In this document: positions 1 to 8,734 of the stretch, piece after piece | How the letters are laid out: each line of letters starts with the position of its first letter | How positions within the stretch are numbered: position 1 is the first letter of the stretch | From: Pseudomonadota bacterium | GTDB taxonomy: Bacteria > Pseudomonadota > Gammaproteobacteria > Burkholderiales > Thiobacteraceae | NCBI GenBank assembly: GCA_021812385.1 | Contig: JAKANO010000018.1 | Location: 1-64,000 of the forward strand | Length of the DNA stretch: 64,000 bases | Direction of reading: 5' to 3' | Notes under the pieces: model-generated | What the model saw: only the letters and a program-made list of their open reading frames with translations | Told to the model about the DNA's origin: nothing | The model's database searches: none | Program-made: the position numbers and the translations under genes

Positions 1-2
1 GC

Positions 3-242
3 GTGCCCAAAGATGGGTTATTCGTAGAAGTGACCGAAGGCGCGGTGAGCGTCACCAATGACGGCGGCGAAAAGATCGTCAGCATCGGCGAATATGCCTA
101 TGTGCCGGACAAAGCCACGCCGGCAGTCTTGTTGCCGGAAGACCCGGGCATCGGCGCAAGCCTGCCGTCGGACCTGGCGCTGCGACCGGGTGCCGGCGGC
201 TTGCTGGGCTTTGGCGATAGTGCGTCTTGTACGCTGAAGTAG
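3..242 (+). CDS. C-terminal fragment of a FecR-like domain protein (5' truncated by window edge)
   Basis: The reading frame is open to the left edge and ends at TAG 240-242, so only about 79 C-terminal residues are visible. The segment VEVTEGAVSVTNDGGEK followed by VSIGEYAYVPD resembles the repeating beta-strand end of FecR domains (periplasmic beta-helix-like domains in sigma/anti-sigma regulators and in standalone surface proteins). The last 30 residues are Gly/Pro rich and end in a Cys-containing tail. No membrane segment is visible in this part. Family assignment is tentative because the N-terminus lies outside the window. The 150 bases between its stop and aroQ hold no gene or clear terminator that I can see. 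Confidence 0.4.
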   Translation: MPKDGLFVEVTEGAVSVTNDGGEKIVSIGEYAYVPDKATPAVLLPEDPGIGASLPSDLALRPGAGGLLGFGDSASCTLK

Positions 243-391
243 GGCGCGCGATTCAAGGATAATTTCCCAGGTTCAGGATTTCTAGGCCTGTGCTAAGCTT
301 TGCACTCGCGCTATAAAGTCAAGCACTGTAATTTCAGGCATTTGCGGTTAAATCTGGACAAAATGCCCCCATTTGCGGCAAACTTGCCGTC

Positions 392-880
392 ATGAATGCA
401 AAAGCTCCAGCCACAAAAGCGGCCAAATCGAGCAAGCTTGGCACCAAGAAGAACAAAAATATTCTGGTTCTCCACGGACCCAACCTGAATCTTTTGGGCA
501 GCCGCGAGCCTGAACATTATGGTCGCGATACCTTGGCGCAGATCGATGCCCGCCTGCAAAAGCGTGCGGCGGCCAAGGCCAGCCTCGCCACGTTTCAAAG
601 CAATGCTGAATCCGAACTAGTGGAGCGCATCCATCAAGCCGGCCGCGATGGCGTCGATTTCATTTTGATTAACCCGGCAGCTTTTACCCATACCAGCGTT
701 GCTTTGCGCGACGCTATTGCCGCAGTCGGCATTCCGTATATTGAAGTACATCTCTCAAATGTATTTGCGCGCGAATCGTTCCGCCATCATTCTTATTTCT
801 CCGATTTGGCGGTCGGCGTGATCAGCGGACTCGGCCCCCTGGGTTACGAACTCGCACTCGATTACGCGCTATCTAATTAA
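392..880 (+). CDS. aroQ: 3-dehydroquinate dehydratase, type II
   Basis: Catalyses dehydration of 3-dehydroquinate to 3-dehydroshikimate in the shikimate pathway; a cytoplasmic dodecamer in this family. The family core starts at [21 protein letters not shown], which carries the conserved Arg and the catalytic Tyr; [10 protein letters not shown] and [18 protein letters not shown] are the other signature blocks, including the catalytic His. The protein is 162 residues, with about 22 Lys/Ala/Ser-rich residues ahead of the usual start of about 145-residue homologues; no closer ATG is available, so ATG 392 is used. It lies 17 bases upstream of accB, the usual aroQ-accB-accC order in proteobacteria. 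The fold and role are certain; the N-terminal extension is the only oddity. Confidence 0.95.
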   Translation: MNAKAPATKAAKSSKLGTKKNKNILVLHGPNLNLLGSREPEHYGRDTLAQIDARLQKRAAAKASLATFQSNAESELVERIHQAGRDGVDFILINPAAFTHTSVALRDAIAAVGIPYIEVHLSNVFARESFRHHSYFSDLAVGVISGLGPLGYELALDYALSN

Positions 881-897
881 GCCTGAAGGAAATCACT

Positions 898-1359
898 ATG
901 GACTTACGTAAGCTGAAAAAGCTCATCGACCTCGTTGAAGAATCCGGTATCGCCGAGTTGGAAATCACCGAGGGCGAAGAAAAAGTGCGCATTACGCGCC
1001 ATGCCGCCGGCCAGAACGTGGTCTATGCTTCCGCGCCCATGCAGCACATGATGGCGCCGCAAATGATGCCCGCCGCTGCGCCGGCCGCTGCGCCTGCCGT
1101 GCCAGCCGCGGCACCCGAGGCTGAGGGACATGCCGTGAAATCGCCCATGGTCGGGACTTTCTACCGCACGCCTTCGCCCGGCGCCAAGCCTTTTGTTGAG
1201 GTAGGCCAAAGCGTAAACGCCGGCGATACCTTGTGCATCATCGAAGCCATGAAACTGCTGAACGAGATTGAAGCCGATCAGGGCGGTGTGATTAAGGCGA
1301 TTCTGGTTGAAACCGGCCAGCCGGTGGAATATGGCGAGCCGCTATTTATTATTGGGTAA
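898..1359 (+). CDS. accB: biotin carboxyl carrier protein of acetyl-CoA carboxylase
   Basis: Carries biotin between biotin carboxylase (AccC) and carboxyltransferase (AccAD) in the first committed step of fatty acid synthesis. The N-terminal helix (residues 1-35) is followed by an Ala/Pro/Met-rich flexible linker (about 45-78) and a biotinyl domain (about 79-153). The biotinylation motif is EAMKLLNEI with the acceptor Lys at residue 119. Its 153-residue length is normal. A good ribosome site (AAGGA, about 7 bases before ATG 898) supports the start. It is followed by accC across a 91-base gap filled by an inverted repeat (1367-1436), so accBC are probably one transcript interrupted by that element. 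Confidence 0.96.
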   Translation: MDLRKLKKLIDLVEESGIAELEITEGEEKVRITRHAAGQNVVYASAPMQHMMAPQMMPAAAPAAAPAVPAAAPEAEGHAVKSPMVGTFYRTPSPGAKPFVEVGQSVNAGDTLCIIEAMKLLNEIEADQGGVIKAILVETGQPVEYGEPLFIIG

Positions 1360-1366
1360 ATTCTTG

Positions 1367-1436
1367 AACCGCAGAGACGCTGAGGCGCAGAGGAAAACCA
1401 AATTGCTTTTCTCCGCGCCTCAGCGTCTCTGCGGTT
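1367..1436. repeat. inverted repeat of CGCAGAGACGC type between accB and accC
   Basis: The left arm (1367-1393) begins AACCGCAGAGACGCTGAGG; the right arm (1411-1436) is nearly its reverse complement and ends CGTCTCTGCGGTT. The arms pair over about 26 bases around a short A/T-rich loop. It carries no open reading frame of note and lies wholly inside the accB-accC gap. The word structure resembles the CGCCAAG elements found elsewhere in this window, with CAGAG in place of CCAAG. Confidence 0.9.
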
Positions 1437-1450
1437 AGTGAAGGTTTTAA

Positions 1451-2803
1451 ATGTTTGAAAAAATTCTAATTGCCAATCGCGGCGAAATCGCTCTCCGCAT
1501 TCAACGTGCTTGCCGCGAAATGGGCATCAAGACCGTCTGCGTGCATTCCGAGGCGGACTCCGAAGCCAAGTACGTCAAGCTCGCCGACGAATCGGTATGC
1601 ATCGGTCCGGCGCCATCCAGCCTGAGCTATCTGAATGTGCCGGCGATCATCGCGGCGGCGGAAGTGACCGATGCCGAAGCCATCCATCCCGGCTACGGTT
1701 TTCTGTCGGAAAACGCCGATTTCGCCGAGCGTGTGGAATCGAGCGGCTTTGTGTTCATCGGCCCGCGCTCGGAAAGCATTCGTCTGATGGGCGACAAGGT
1801 TAATGCCAAGCGCGCCATGATCGAAGCGGGCGTGCCGTGCGTGCCCGGCTCGGAAGGCGCGCTACCGGATGACCCGGACCAGATTTTGCGCATGGGGCAG
1901 GAAACCGGCTACCCCGTGATCATCAAAGCCTCGGGCGGCGGCGGCGGACGCGGCATGCGCATCGTGCATACCGAATCGAATCTGCTGAATGCGGTCTCCC
2001 TGACCAAGGCCGAGGCGCAAACAGCGTTCGGCAATCCCGAAGTGTATATGGAGAAATTTCTCCAAAACCCGCGCCATATCGAAATCCAGATTCTGGCCGA
2101 CGAGCATGGCAACGCGATTCATCTCGGCGAGCGCGATTGTTCGATGCAGCGTCGCCATCAAAAAATTATCGAGGAAGCGCCGGCGCCCTTGCTCGATGTG
2201 AAGTTGCGCAACAAAATCGGCGAACGCTGTGCTGCCGCCTGCCGCAAGATCAAGTATCGCGGCGCCGGCACGTTCGAGTTTTTGTATGAAGACGGCGAGT
2301 TTTTCTTCATCGAAATGAATACCCGGGTGCAGGTCGAACATCCCGTCACGGAATTCATTACCGGGATCGACATCATCCAAGAGCAAATCCGCGTCGCTTC
2401 CGGATTGCCGCTGCGCTATAAGCAAAAAGAAATCGAGTTTCGCGGCCACGCCATCGAGTGCCGCATCAATGCCGAAGATCCCTACACTTCGGTGCCCTCG
2501 CCGGGCCGCATTACGCAATATCACGCCCCTGGCGGTCCGGGTATTCGTGTCGATTCGCACGTGTATCAAAACTACTACGTGCCGCCGCATTACGATTCCA
2601 TGATCGGCAAGCTGATCGCTTACGGCGATACGCGCGAGCAAGCCATTGCGCGCATGCGCATCGCCTTGTCCGAGCTGGTGGTGGATGGCATTAAGACCAA
2701 TACGCCGCTGCACCAAGACTTGATGACCGATAAAGCCTTTGTTGAAGGTGGCGCGAGCATCCACTACCTGACGCATAAACTGGAAGCGTTGAAAAAAGCT
2801 TGA
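1451..2803 (+). CDS. accC: acetyl-CoA carboxylase, biotin carboxylase subunit
   Basis: ATP-dependent carboxylation of the biotin on AccB. The protein is 450 residues, the family norm. The N-terminal carboxylase domain starts [16 protein letters not shown] and contains the [15 protein letters not shown] signature. The ATP-grasp domain has the glycine-rich loop [12 protein letters not shown] (about residues 159-170), and [13 protein letters not shown] carries the catalytic Arg/Glu region. The C-terminal domain closes with [15 protein letters not shown] and onward. GAAGG about 9 bases upstream supports ATG 1451. The stop overlaps the region just upstream of prmA, whose ATG follows 11 bases later, suggesting co-transcription. 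Confidence 0.97.
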   Translation: MFEKILIANRGEIALRIQRACREMGIKTVCVHSEADSEAKYVKLADESVCIGPAPSSLSYLNVPAIIAAAEVTDAEAIHPGYGFLSENADFAERVESSGFVFIGPRSESIRLMGDKVNAKRAMIEAGVPCVPGSEGALPDDPDQILRMGQETGYPVIIKASGGGGGRGMRIVHTESNLLNAVSLTKAEAQTAFGNPEVYMEKFLQNPRHIEIQILADEHGNAIHLGERDCSMQRRHQKIIEEAPAPLLDVKLRNKIGERCAAACRKIKYRGAGTFEFLYEDGEFFFIEMNTRVQVEHPVTEFITGIDIIQEQIRVASGLPLRYKQKEIEFRGHAIECRINAEDPYTSVPSPGRITQYHAPGGPGIRVDSHVYQNYYVPPHYDSMIGKLIAYGDTREQAIARMRIALSELVVDGIKTNTPLHQDLMTDKAFVEGGASIHYLTHKLEALKKA

Positions 2804-2814
2804 GTTGCGCACGC

Positions 2815-3747
2815 ATGTGGCAACTCCTTAAAATCCCTGCCGACCAAGATGCCGCCGATCGTCTCAGCGACGCGCTGATGGAGCTCGGCGCGCTATCCGT
2901 GAGCATTGAAGACGCACATGCCGGCACCGCGCACGAGCAGCCGATTTTTGGCGAGCCGGGCATGGAGCAGGAAACTTGGCACGATAGTTTAGTCAGCGCA
3001 CTGTTCGATCCTGCTGCGGATGTTGCCGGTATCTTGCGCGAAGCAAGCCAAGCCGCAGGCTTGCCGGCTGTGCCGGCGCACCGCATCGAAGCGCTGGCCG
3101 AGCAAGATTGGGTGCGCCTCACGCAATCGCAATTCGACCCGATTCAAATTTCAAAGCGCTTGTGGATCGTGCCTTCATGGCATGTGGCGCCCGATCCGAG
3201 CGCGGTCGTCCTGGTGCTCGACCCGGGGCTCGCTTTCGGCACCGGCAGCCACCCGACCACGCGCTTATGTTTGCAATGGTTGGACAGCAGCTTGCCGGAA
3301 AATGCTTCGGTGCTGGATTACGGCTGCGGTTCCGGCATCTTGGCCATTGCCGCTAAAAGATTGGGTGCAGGCAGGGTGGTGGGGGTCGATATCGACCCGC
3401 AGGCGGTGCAAGCGGCGCGCGACAATGCGCAACAAAATGCGGTCGATGTCGACTTCTATTTGCCGGACGCCATACCTGAGGCACAATATGCCGTGGTGAT
3501 CGCAAACATCCTTTCCAATCCGCTGAAGGTTTTGGCTCCGTTGCTGGCGGCGCGCACGCAGCCGCACGGCCAGATCGTGCTGTCCGGCATTCTCGCCGAG
3601 CAGGCGGAAGAAATGCGTGCGCTGTATGGAGCGTGGTTCGACATGCGTCCCGCCATCATCGACGAAGGCTGGGCTTGTCTTACTGGTGTGAAGGCTGGTG
3701 AGAAGGCTGGTGAGAAGGCCGGTGTTACGGCAGGGGCAAAACCATGA
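2815..3747 (+). CDS. prmA: ribosomal protein L11 methyltransferase
   Basis: SAM-dependent trimethylation of ribosomal protein L11. The start is placed at ATG 2815 (MWQLLKIPADQ), which matches PrmA N-termini; an upstream in-frame TTG overlaps accC and is less likely. The N-terminal substrate-recognition domain spans about 1-110. The Rossmann methyltransferase domain has motif I VLDYGCGSGILAIAA, the acidic strand end VVGVDIDP, and the catalytic-loop motif VIANILSNPL. The family signature DPGLAFGTGSHPTT is intact. The 310 residues include an unusual C-terminal tail of repeated KAGE units (about 290-310), encoded by a 12-base tandem repeat at 3689-3720. The next gene overlaps its stop by 4 bases (ATGA). 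Confidence 0.95.
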   Translation: MWQLLKIPADQDAADRLSDALMELGALSVSIEDAHAGTAHEQPIFGEPGMEQETWHDSLVSALFDPAADVAGILREASQAAGLPAVPAHRIEALAEQDWVRLTQSQFDPIQISKRLWIVPSWHVAPDPSAVVLVLDPGLAFGTGSHPTTRLCLQWLDSSLPENASVLDYGCGSGILAIAAKRLGAGRVVGVDIDPQAVQAARDNAQQNAVDVDFYLPDAIPEAQYAVVIANILSNPLKVLAPLLAARTQPHGQIVLSGILAEQAEEMRALYGAWFDMRPAIIDEGWACLTGVKAGEKAGEKAGVTAGAKP

Positions 3748-4742
3748 ACACGATGCATACCACGTGCCCATCCTGCCATGCGGTATTCCGGGTCAAGCCG
3801 GAGCAGCTGGAAGCCCATGCCGGCAAAGTGCGCTGCGGCAAGTGCGCTTATGTATTCAACGGATTTGAAACGCTGATCACGCCGATCGAAACCGTCAGCT
3901 TAATGGCGCCATACGACGAGGATGAGGATGGCGGGGCCGAGGAAGAATCCGTAAAGATAGAACCCTCCGCAGAAGAACCTGACGCCGTTGCAGTGCAACC
4001 GGAAACAGTCGAAGTCTACGACGTGCGCCCGGTAACCATTTCCGAAACGATTTCCGGTTCATTCCCGCTGCAGACCGACGAGCAAATTGCGCGCGAAGCG
4101 GAAGAGATCAATCGCGTCATCGCCGCTAATTCCCATCCGGATTTAATCGACGAGTCCGGCCAGCAAACGCAAGGGCTTAAACCCGGCTTAAAAATCACGC
4201 CGGAACTGCAAGCCAAGCTGAATAACCTGCAACAACAGCTGACCCAGCAAGAAAAGCATGCGCGCTGGCATTTTCTAGGCTGGGGCCTTGGGCTGTTGGT
4301 TTTATGCCTAGTCTTGGCCGGGCAGTCGATTTATTTCTTCCGTAACACCGTCGCCGCCTATTACCCCGAAACCAAGCCGCTGCTCAATACCGCTTGTAAT
4401 CTGTTGGGCTGCAAGGTCGGATTGCTGGCGAATATCAATCTCATCAAGTTGGATGGCGCGGAACTGCAAGCGTTGCCGGATAAACCCAGCATCGTTACCT
4501 TCAGCGCCACCATGCGCAACAGCGCGGCTTATCGGCAGGTCTATCCAAAGTTGGAACTAACGCTAACCGATGTCACCAATCATGCGCTGGCGCGCCGCTA
4601 TTTCGCGCCGAGCGAATATTTAGCGCAAGGCACGAAGATCGAAAGCGGCTTGCCAGCCCAGGATGAAGTGCCGGTTAAGCTCACTTTAGACTTGGATCGC
4701 TTGGACGCGGTGGGATACAAATCGCGCGTGTTTTACCCTTAA
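3744..4742 (+). CDS. MJ0042-type zinc-ribbon and DUF3426 membrane protein
   Basis: The N-terminal zinc ribbon has two Cys pairs, CPSCHAVF (about residues 8-11) and CGKCAYVF (about 32-35), as in MJ0042 zinc fingers. A long acidic Glu/Asp/Val-rich linker follows (about 50-170). A single membrane helix lies around 176-198 (FLGWGLGLLVLCLVLAG), and a C-terminal DUF3426 beta domain of about 120 residues should be periplasmic. Its biochemical role is unknown. The prmA-DUF3426 pairing is common in betaproteobacteria. ATG 3744 overlaps the prmA stop, implying translational coupling. The following YchJ-like gene starts 15 bases after its stop. Confidence 0.85.
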   Translation: MNTMHTTCPSCHAVFRVKPEQLEAHAGKVRCGKCAYVFNGFETLITPIETVSLMAPYDEDEDGGAEEESVKIEPSAEEPDAVAVQPETVEVYDVRPVTISETISGSFPLQTDEQIAREAEEINRVIAANSHPDLIDESGQQTQGLKPGLKITPELQAKLNNLQQQLTQQEKHARWHFLGWGLGLLVLCLVLAGQSIYFFRNTVAAYYPETKPLLNTACNLLGCKVGLLANINLIKLDGAELQALPDKPSIVTFSATMRNSAAYRQVYPKLELTLTDVTNHALARRYFAPSEYLAQGTKIESGLPAQDEVPVKLTLDLDRLDAVGYKSRVFYP

Positions 4743-4757
4743 GGCGGTGACGGCTGC

Positions 4758-5150
4758 ATGACCGCGCTGGCGCCGGCGTCTTGCCCCTGCGGCTCTACTC
4801 TTTCCTATGCCCAATGCTGCATGCAGTATCACACCGGCGCAGCGATTCCGCCCAGCGCCGAAGCCTTGATGCGTTCGCGCTACACGGCCTATGTGCTGGG
4901 GCATGCGGATTATCTCCAAGCGACCTGGCACCCCAACAACTTGCCGCAGCCATTCGCGTTGGACGATCAGGAGCGCATGCAATGGCTCGGCTTGCAAGTG
5001 AAGCGGCATGAAATCCAGGATGACAAGCACGCCACGGTGGAATTCGTTGCACGCTACAAAATCAACGGCCGGGCGCATCGTCTGCACGAAGTGAGCCGCT
5101 TTGTGCGCGAAGCTGGGCGCTGGTATTACTTGGATGGGGCGATCGATTAG
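4758..5150 (+). CDS. YchJ-family (UPF0225) SEC-C motif protein
   Basis: A 130-residue protein with an N-terminal SEC-C-like metal-binding motif CPCGSTLSYAQCC, in which the spaced Cys residues probably bind zinc. The core is an NTF2-like domain recognisable from the RSRYTAYVLGHADYLQATWHP block and the closing RWYYLDG. The length and layout match YchJ proteins, whose function is not known. GGTGA lies about 10 bases upstream of ATG 4758. It is the last gene of the aroQ-to-ychJ plus-strand run. The hairpin at 5182-5202 lacks a T-run on this strand, so it terminates the opposite-strand gene rather than this one. Confidence 0.85.
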   Translation: MTALAPASCPCGSTLSYAQCCMQYHTGAAIPPSAEALMRSRYTAYVLGHADYLQATWHPNNLPQPFALDDQERMQWLGLQVKRHEIQDDKHATVEFVARYKINGRAHRLHEVSRFVREAGRWYYLDGAID

Positions 5151-5174
5151 CGGAAGCCGCTAGGCAATGCAGGC

Positions 5175-5202
5175 AAAAAAAGTCCGGCCAATTCCGCCGG
5201 AC
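5175..5202 (-). terminator. rho-independent terminator of the small minus-strand gene
   Basis: Read on the minus strand, GTCCGGC and GCCGGAC (7-base stem, 7-base loop) are followed at once by seven T residues (positions 5181-5175). It lies about 43 bases beyond the stop of the minus-strand gene at 5245-5454 and supports that gene being real. Confidence 0.85.
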
Positions 5203-5244
5203 GAAAATACAGCTTACTCGGATACTGCTGGGGGGATCGTGCTT

Positions 5245-5454
5245 CTAAAACGGGGAGTGCGCAACGCCAGGGGCGGGCGTTTCTGCAACCCGTGCAGCGC
5301 CGACAGTCGTTTCGCGATTCGGCGTGGCCAGGACGATGGCGGTGGCGAGTGTCAGGCTAAAGGCTAAGCCGACGCCGATGGCGGCCAGCGCGATCAGCGC
5401 GAAATCGCGATAAATAGAATGATTGATTTGCGTGGCTTGTTGCGATGCATTCAT
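5245..5454 (-). CDS. small single-span membrane protein, function unknown
   Basis: A 69-residue protein starting at ATG 5454 (MNASQQATQINHS). The start is decided by a near-perfect ribosome site, GGAAGGAG, 7 bases upstream; an in-frame ATG 24 bases earlier would place that site inside the gene. Residues about 16-45 (DFALIALAAIGVGLAFSL and onward) form one hydrophobic helix. The C-terminus is short and Pro/Ala rich. A clear terminator follows. I do not recognise a family. It is divergent from the SBP / GGDEF-EAL cluster with a 326-base spacer, so a shared regulatory region is possible but not shown. Confidence 0.65.
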   Translation of the reverse strand: MNASQQATQINHSIYRDFALIALAAIGVGLAFSLTLATAIVLATPNRETTVGAARVAETPAPGVAHSPF

Positions 5455-5780
5455 GAGCGGCTCCTTCCAAAGTGACAACGCTGCGTGCGTGAAGCGTATT
5501 TAAGCGCTGCATGCGGGCATGAGCGGGAATGGAAAGGGGCAAATCGGGGATGAATTGTGGCAAAAAAATGGCAAAGGCCATGGCGTGCCAGCTTGAACCC
5601 GGCGCAGCGGCCGTGTTGATATGCGGTGCATCGGGGCTAAATCTGCTACGAAACCTGTGCCCGCATGCTATTTGGCTAAAGTCCGGCTGCCCACTGGCCG
5701 ATAGTAATAAAAGCCTATCCGTCATTACGGTTCGGCCCAATGAAACTAAAAACCCTTTTTCTTCGCATTCGGGAGGAATT
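5455..5780. other. divergent intergenic region, no gene seen
   Basis: This 326-base spacer lies between the small membrane protein (leftward) and the first PhnD-like gene (rightward). It is stop-rich or low-quality in all frames relevant to the neighbours. It contains a GGGAGG ribosome site at 5771-5776 serving the TTG at 5781. I found no convincing promoter, operator or riboswitch. Confidence 0.5.
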
Positions 5781-6608
5781 TTGTCGCGCTTAATGCTCTT
5801 ATTGTTGGCTGTGCTGTTGCCCTGGTTGGCTTTAGAAGCGCACGCGGAAACGCCAGCCGGCGGCTACAGCTTCGGTATTGGGCCGGTGCAATCGGCGGTT
5901 GAACTCGCCAAGCGCTGGACGCCGGTGATGCAATATTTGAGTGAAAAAAGCGGCGTGCCATTGCAATTCAAGACCGCCAAAGACATTCCGACTTTTCAGC
6001 AGCAAATGCGTGACGGCATTTACGATTTTGCCTACATAAACCCCTATCTCTATCTCGAGAATCACAGGGTATCCGGCTATGACGCGTTCGCGCGGGAAAA
6101 AGGCGGCAAGCTGGTCGGCGTGTTGGTGGTGAAAAAAGACGGGCCGATTCAGGACGCAATGCAATTGCAAGGGCAGGCCGTGGCCTTCCCTACGGCCGGG
6201 GCTTTGGCCGCAACTTGGCTGCCTTTGGGCATGCTAAAAGACAAGGGTGTGCATGTGACGCCGCGCTACGTGAACTCCATGGAGTCGGTATATCGCTCGG
6301 TAGCGAAAGGTTTATTCCCGGCCGGGGGCGGCGAATTGCGTACGCTCGGCACCATTGATCCGGACGTCAAAAACCAACTCCGCGTTTTATGGACCTCGGA
6401 TGGCTTGCCGCCCTTCACCTTCGTGGCACATCCGCGGGTCCCTAGAGCGGCGCTGGCCAGGGTGCAAAAAGCCTTTGAGGAGATGGGGCAAGATCCGCAG
6501 GGGCAGGCCTTGCTCAAGGCGAATAATTTCAAGGGTATCGAAGCCGCCACCGATGCAGACTACAACGCCATGCGCAAACTGAACATCCGCCCGGTGGAAG
6601 CCAGATAA
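5781..6608 (+). CDS. PhnD-like periplasmic substrate-binding protein (first paralogue)
   Basis: A 275-residue exported binding protein of the phosphate/phosphonate (PhnD/TtrS-like) type. The start is taken as TTG 5781 because GGGAGGAA sits just upstream and the resulting N-terminus is a clean signal peptide: MSRLMLLLLAVLLPWLAL ending at an AHA-like cleavage site around residue 24. The mature part has the family blocks FGIGPVQSAVELAKRW, FKTAKDIPTFQQQ, DFAYINPYLY and a C-terminal PPFTFVAHPRVP. Its ligand is unknown; PhnD-type folds bind phosphonates, phosphite, sulfur oxyanions or other ligands. No ABC permease or ATPase lies nearby. Its stop overlaps the GGDEF-EAL start by one base, so the two are translationally coupled. 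Confidence 0.85.
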   Translation: MSRLMLLLLAVLLPWLALEAHAETPAGGYSFGIGPVQSAVELAKRWTPVMQYLSEKSGVPLQFKTAKDIPTFQQQMRDGIYDFAYINPYLYLENHRVSGYDAFAREKGGKLVGVLVVKKDGPIQDAMQLQGQAVAFPTAGALAATWLPLGMLKDKGVHVTPRYVNSMESVYRSVAKGLFPAGGGELRTLGTIDPDVKNQLRVLWTSDGLPPFTFVAHPRVPRAALARVQKAFEEMGQDPQGQALLKANNFKGIEAATDADYNAMRKLNIRPVEAR

Positions 6609-8716
6609 TGTCCTTCCGCTTAAAGATCATTTTCGGCGTGGTCGCCATCCAGGCCGTTATGTTGCTGATCATGATCTGGAGCGGCCTGACGGTGCTCAGG
6701 GATTCCAACGAACAAGCGCTATTGAAGCGCACCGAAACCACCGCCAAGCTGTTTGCCTCCACCACCCAATCGGCGGTACTGGCGACCGATCTCTCGGCGC
6801 TGGAAAGTTTCGTGGATGAAGTGCTGTCCAACCCCGGTATCGTGTATGCGCGGGTATTGTCGAAACAGGGCGTGCTGGCGGAAGGCGGAGAGAAGTCGGT
6901 GCTGGCGCGAAAATTTGTGGCGGACACCAGCCTGGCTTCCACGGCCAATGATGGCGTGTTCGACGCCTATGCCGATATCACGATCTCGGGCGAGCAATAT
7001 GGGCGGGTCGAGATCGGTTTTTCCACTACCGCGATTCAGTCCTTGATCGAAAACACGCGCAGCAAGGCGCTGTTGCGCGCCCTGTTCAGCCTCCTGCTGA
7101 TGGGTTTGTTTTCATGGGTGTTGGGACACTATCTCACGCGCGGTTTGAATGCCTTGCAGTTGGGCGCGAAGCAAATTGCCGAGGGCGACCTGGGTTATCG
7201 GATCAATGTGCGCGGCAAGGACGAGTTGGCGCAAACCGCGCTGGCGTTCAACGATATGTCGGCCAAGCTGAAGCACCTGGATGAAGAGCGCGTTAAGAAG
7301 GAAGCCGAGATCCACCTGCTGAACCAGGCCTTGGAGCAGCGCGTCATCGATCGCACGATCCAGTTGCAGGACGCCAACAAGCAATTGGAACACCAAGCCA
7401 TGCACGACACCTTGACCAGGCTGCCGAATCGGGCCTTGTTTCACGATCGGCTGCGCAACACGCTGGCGAGCGCGGAGCGCTCGCAGAAATTGTTCGCGCT
7501 GGTGGGTTTGGACCTGGATATGTTCAAGGAAGTCAACGACACGCTGGGTCACCACGCCGGCGATTTGGTGCTGCAGCACGTCGCCAATGCCTGCAACAAA
7601 ATTTTGCGCGATTCGGATACCGTGGCGCGCATGGGCGGGGACGAATTCGCGATTCTGCTGCCGGATGTGACGGACCTGGAACGTGCGGTGCATGTCGCGC
7701 AACGCGTGCTGGAAGCGATCAAGGAGCCATTGCAAATCGACGGGCGACTGATCGAGATTGGCGCCAGTCTCGGCATCGCGATGTTTCCGCAGCATGGCGC
7801 AGACGAAATCGCGCTGATCACGCATAGCGATGCCGCCATGTATGAGGCGAAGCGGCATAAAAAGGGCGTGGTGGTCTACCAGTCGGAAATGGGCGAGGGC
7901 AAGTCCGAAGCCGTGGCGCTGAAAGGCGAGTTGCGGCGCGCGATCAGCGAAGGCGAGATGCTGCTGCATTACCAGCCCAAGATCGATATCAACAGCAATG
8001 TGGTCAGTGGCGTTGAAGCGCTGGTGCGTTGGCAGCATCCGCGCCTGGGCTTGCTCTATCCGGACACGTTTATCAACCTGGCCGAGCTATCCGGCCAGAT
8101 CAAGCCGCTGACGCAGGAGGTGTTGCGCTTGGCGATGAAGCAAATCCGCGAATGGAGCGACCTGGGCCATGCCTTCACGGTGGCGGTGAATATTTCGGCG
8201 GTGAATTTGCAGGACAAAGGCTTCCCCGAGTCCGTCGCCGCGATGATTGCCGAGTATGAAGTGCCGAGTCATCTGCTGGAGCTCGAAGTGACCGAGACCG
8301 CCATCATGAATGAACCGATTGTCGCCATCGAAAACATCCGCAAGCTGGCCCATATCGGCATCCAAATGTCGATCGACGATTTCGGCACCGGCTATTCGTC
8401 GATGGCCTACATCCAGAAGCTGCTGGTGGCCAAGATCAAGATCGATAAATCCTTCGTCATGGACATGGGCTCGCAGGAGAAAGATGAAGTGATCGTGCGC
8501 TCCACCATCGATCTTGCGCATAACCTGGGCCTCAAGGCCGTGGCCGAAGGCGTAGAGAATCAGGCGGCCTGGGACAAGTTGCGCGAGTTGGGGTGCGATT
8601 CCGCTCAGGGGTATTTCATGAGCAAGCCATTGTCGGCTGAAAAATTCATGGAGTGGATTCGATGTTCGCCCTGGGGCGGGCAGGTCGGCGCCGATATCAA
8701 AAAGGTCGGCAGCTAG
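6608..8716 (+). CDS. membrane c-di-GMP protein: periplasmic sensor - HAMP - GGDEF - EAL
   Basis: A 702-residue inner-membrane protein. The first membrane helix is at about residues 8-30, followed by a periplasmic region of about 125 residues, a second helix at about 155-178 and HAMP at about 175-230. A short coiled coil then leads to the GGDEF domain (about 265-420) with an intact ARMGGDEFAILLP. The EAL domain (about 435-690) has GVEALVRWQHP, the DDFGTGYSS block and KIDKSFV. Both catalytic signatures look complete, so it may synthesise or degrade c-di-GMP; the net activity cannot be read from sequence. It lies between two paralogous exported binding proteins with 1-base and 18-base junctions, suggesting their ligand-bound forms act on its periplasmic domain. 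Confidence 0.93.
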   Translation: MSFRLKIIFGVVAIQAVMLLIMIWSGLTVLRDSNEQALLKRTETTAKLFASTTQSAVLATDLSALESFVDEVLSNPGIVYARVLSKQGVLAEGGEKSVLARKFVADTSLASTANDGVFDAYADITISGEQYGRVEIGFSTTAIQSLIENTRSKALLRALFSLLLMGLFSWVLGHYLTRGLNALQLGAKQIAEGDLGYRINVRGKDELAQTALAFNDMSAKLKHLDEERVKKEAEIHLLNQALEQRVIDRTIQLQDANKQLEHQAMHDTLTRLPNRALFHDRLRNTLASAERSQKLFALVGLDLDMFKEVNDTLGHHAGDLVLQHVANACNKILRDSDTVARMGGDEFAILLPDVTDLERAVHVAQRVLEAIKEPLQIDGRLIEIGASLGIAMFPQHGADEIALITHSDAAMYEAKRHKKGVVVYQSEMGEGKSEAVALKGELRRAISEGEMLLHYQPKIDINSNVVSGVEALVRWQHPRLGLLYPDTFINLAELSGQIKPLTQEVLRLAMKQIREWSDLGHAFTVAVNISAVNLQDKGFPESVAAMIAEYEVPSHLLELEVTETAIMNEPIVAIENIRKLAHIGIQMSIDDFGTGYSSMAYIQKLLVAKIKIDKSFVMDMGSQEKDEVIVRSTIDLAHNLGLKAVAEGVENQAAWDKLRELGCDSAQGYFMSKPLSAEKFMEWIRCSPWGGQVGADIKKVGS

Positions 8717-8734
8717 CACAGTGGGGAGCAAGCG

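Noticed and set aside
5167..5367. Plus-strand open frame of 66 codons after the YchJ-like gene
   Set aside because: Antisense to the better-supported small membrane protein and reads through its terminator.
5535..5620. Possible c-di-GMP (GEMM) riboswitch upstream of the first binding-protein gene
   Set aside because: GGCAAA-like words occur, but the conserved helices and the tetraloop pairing are not found.
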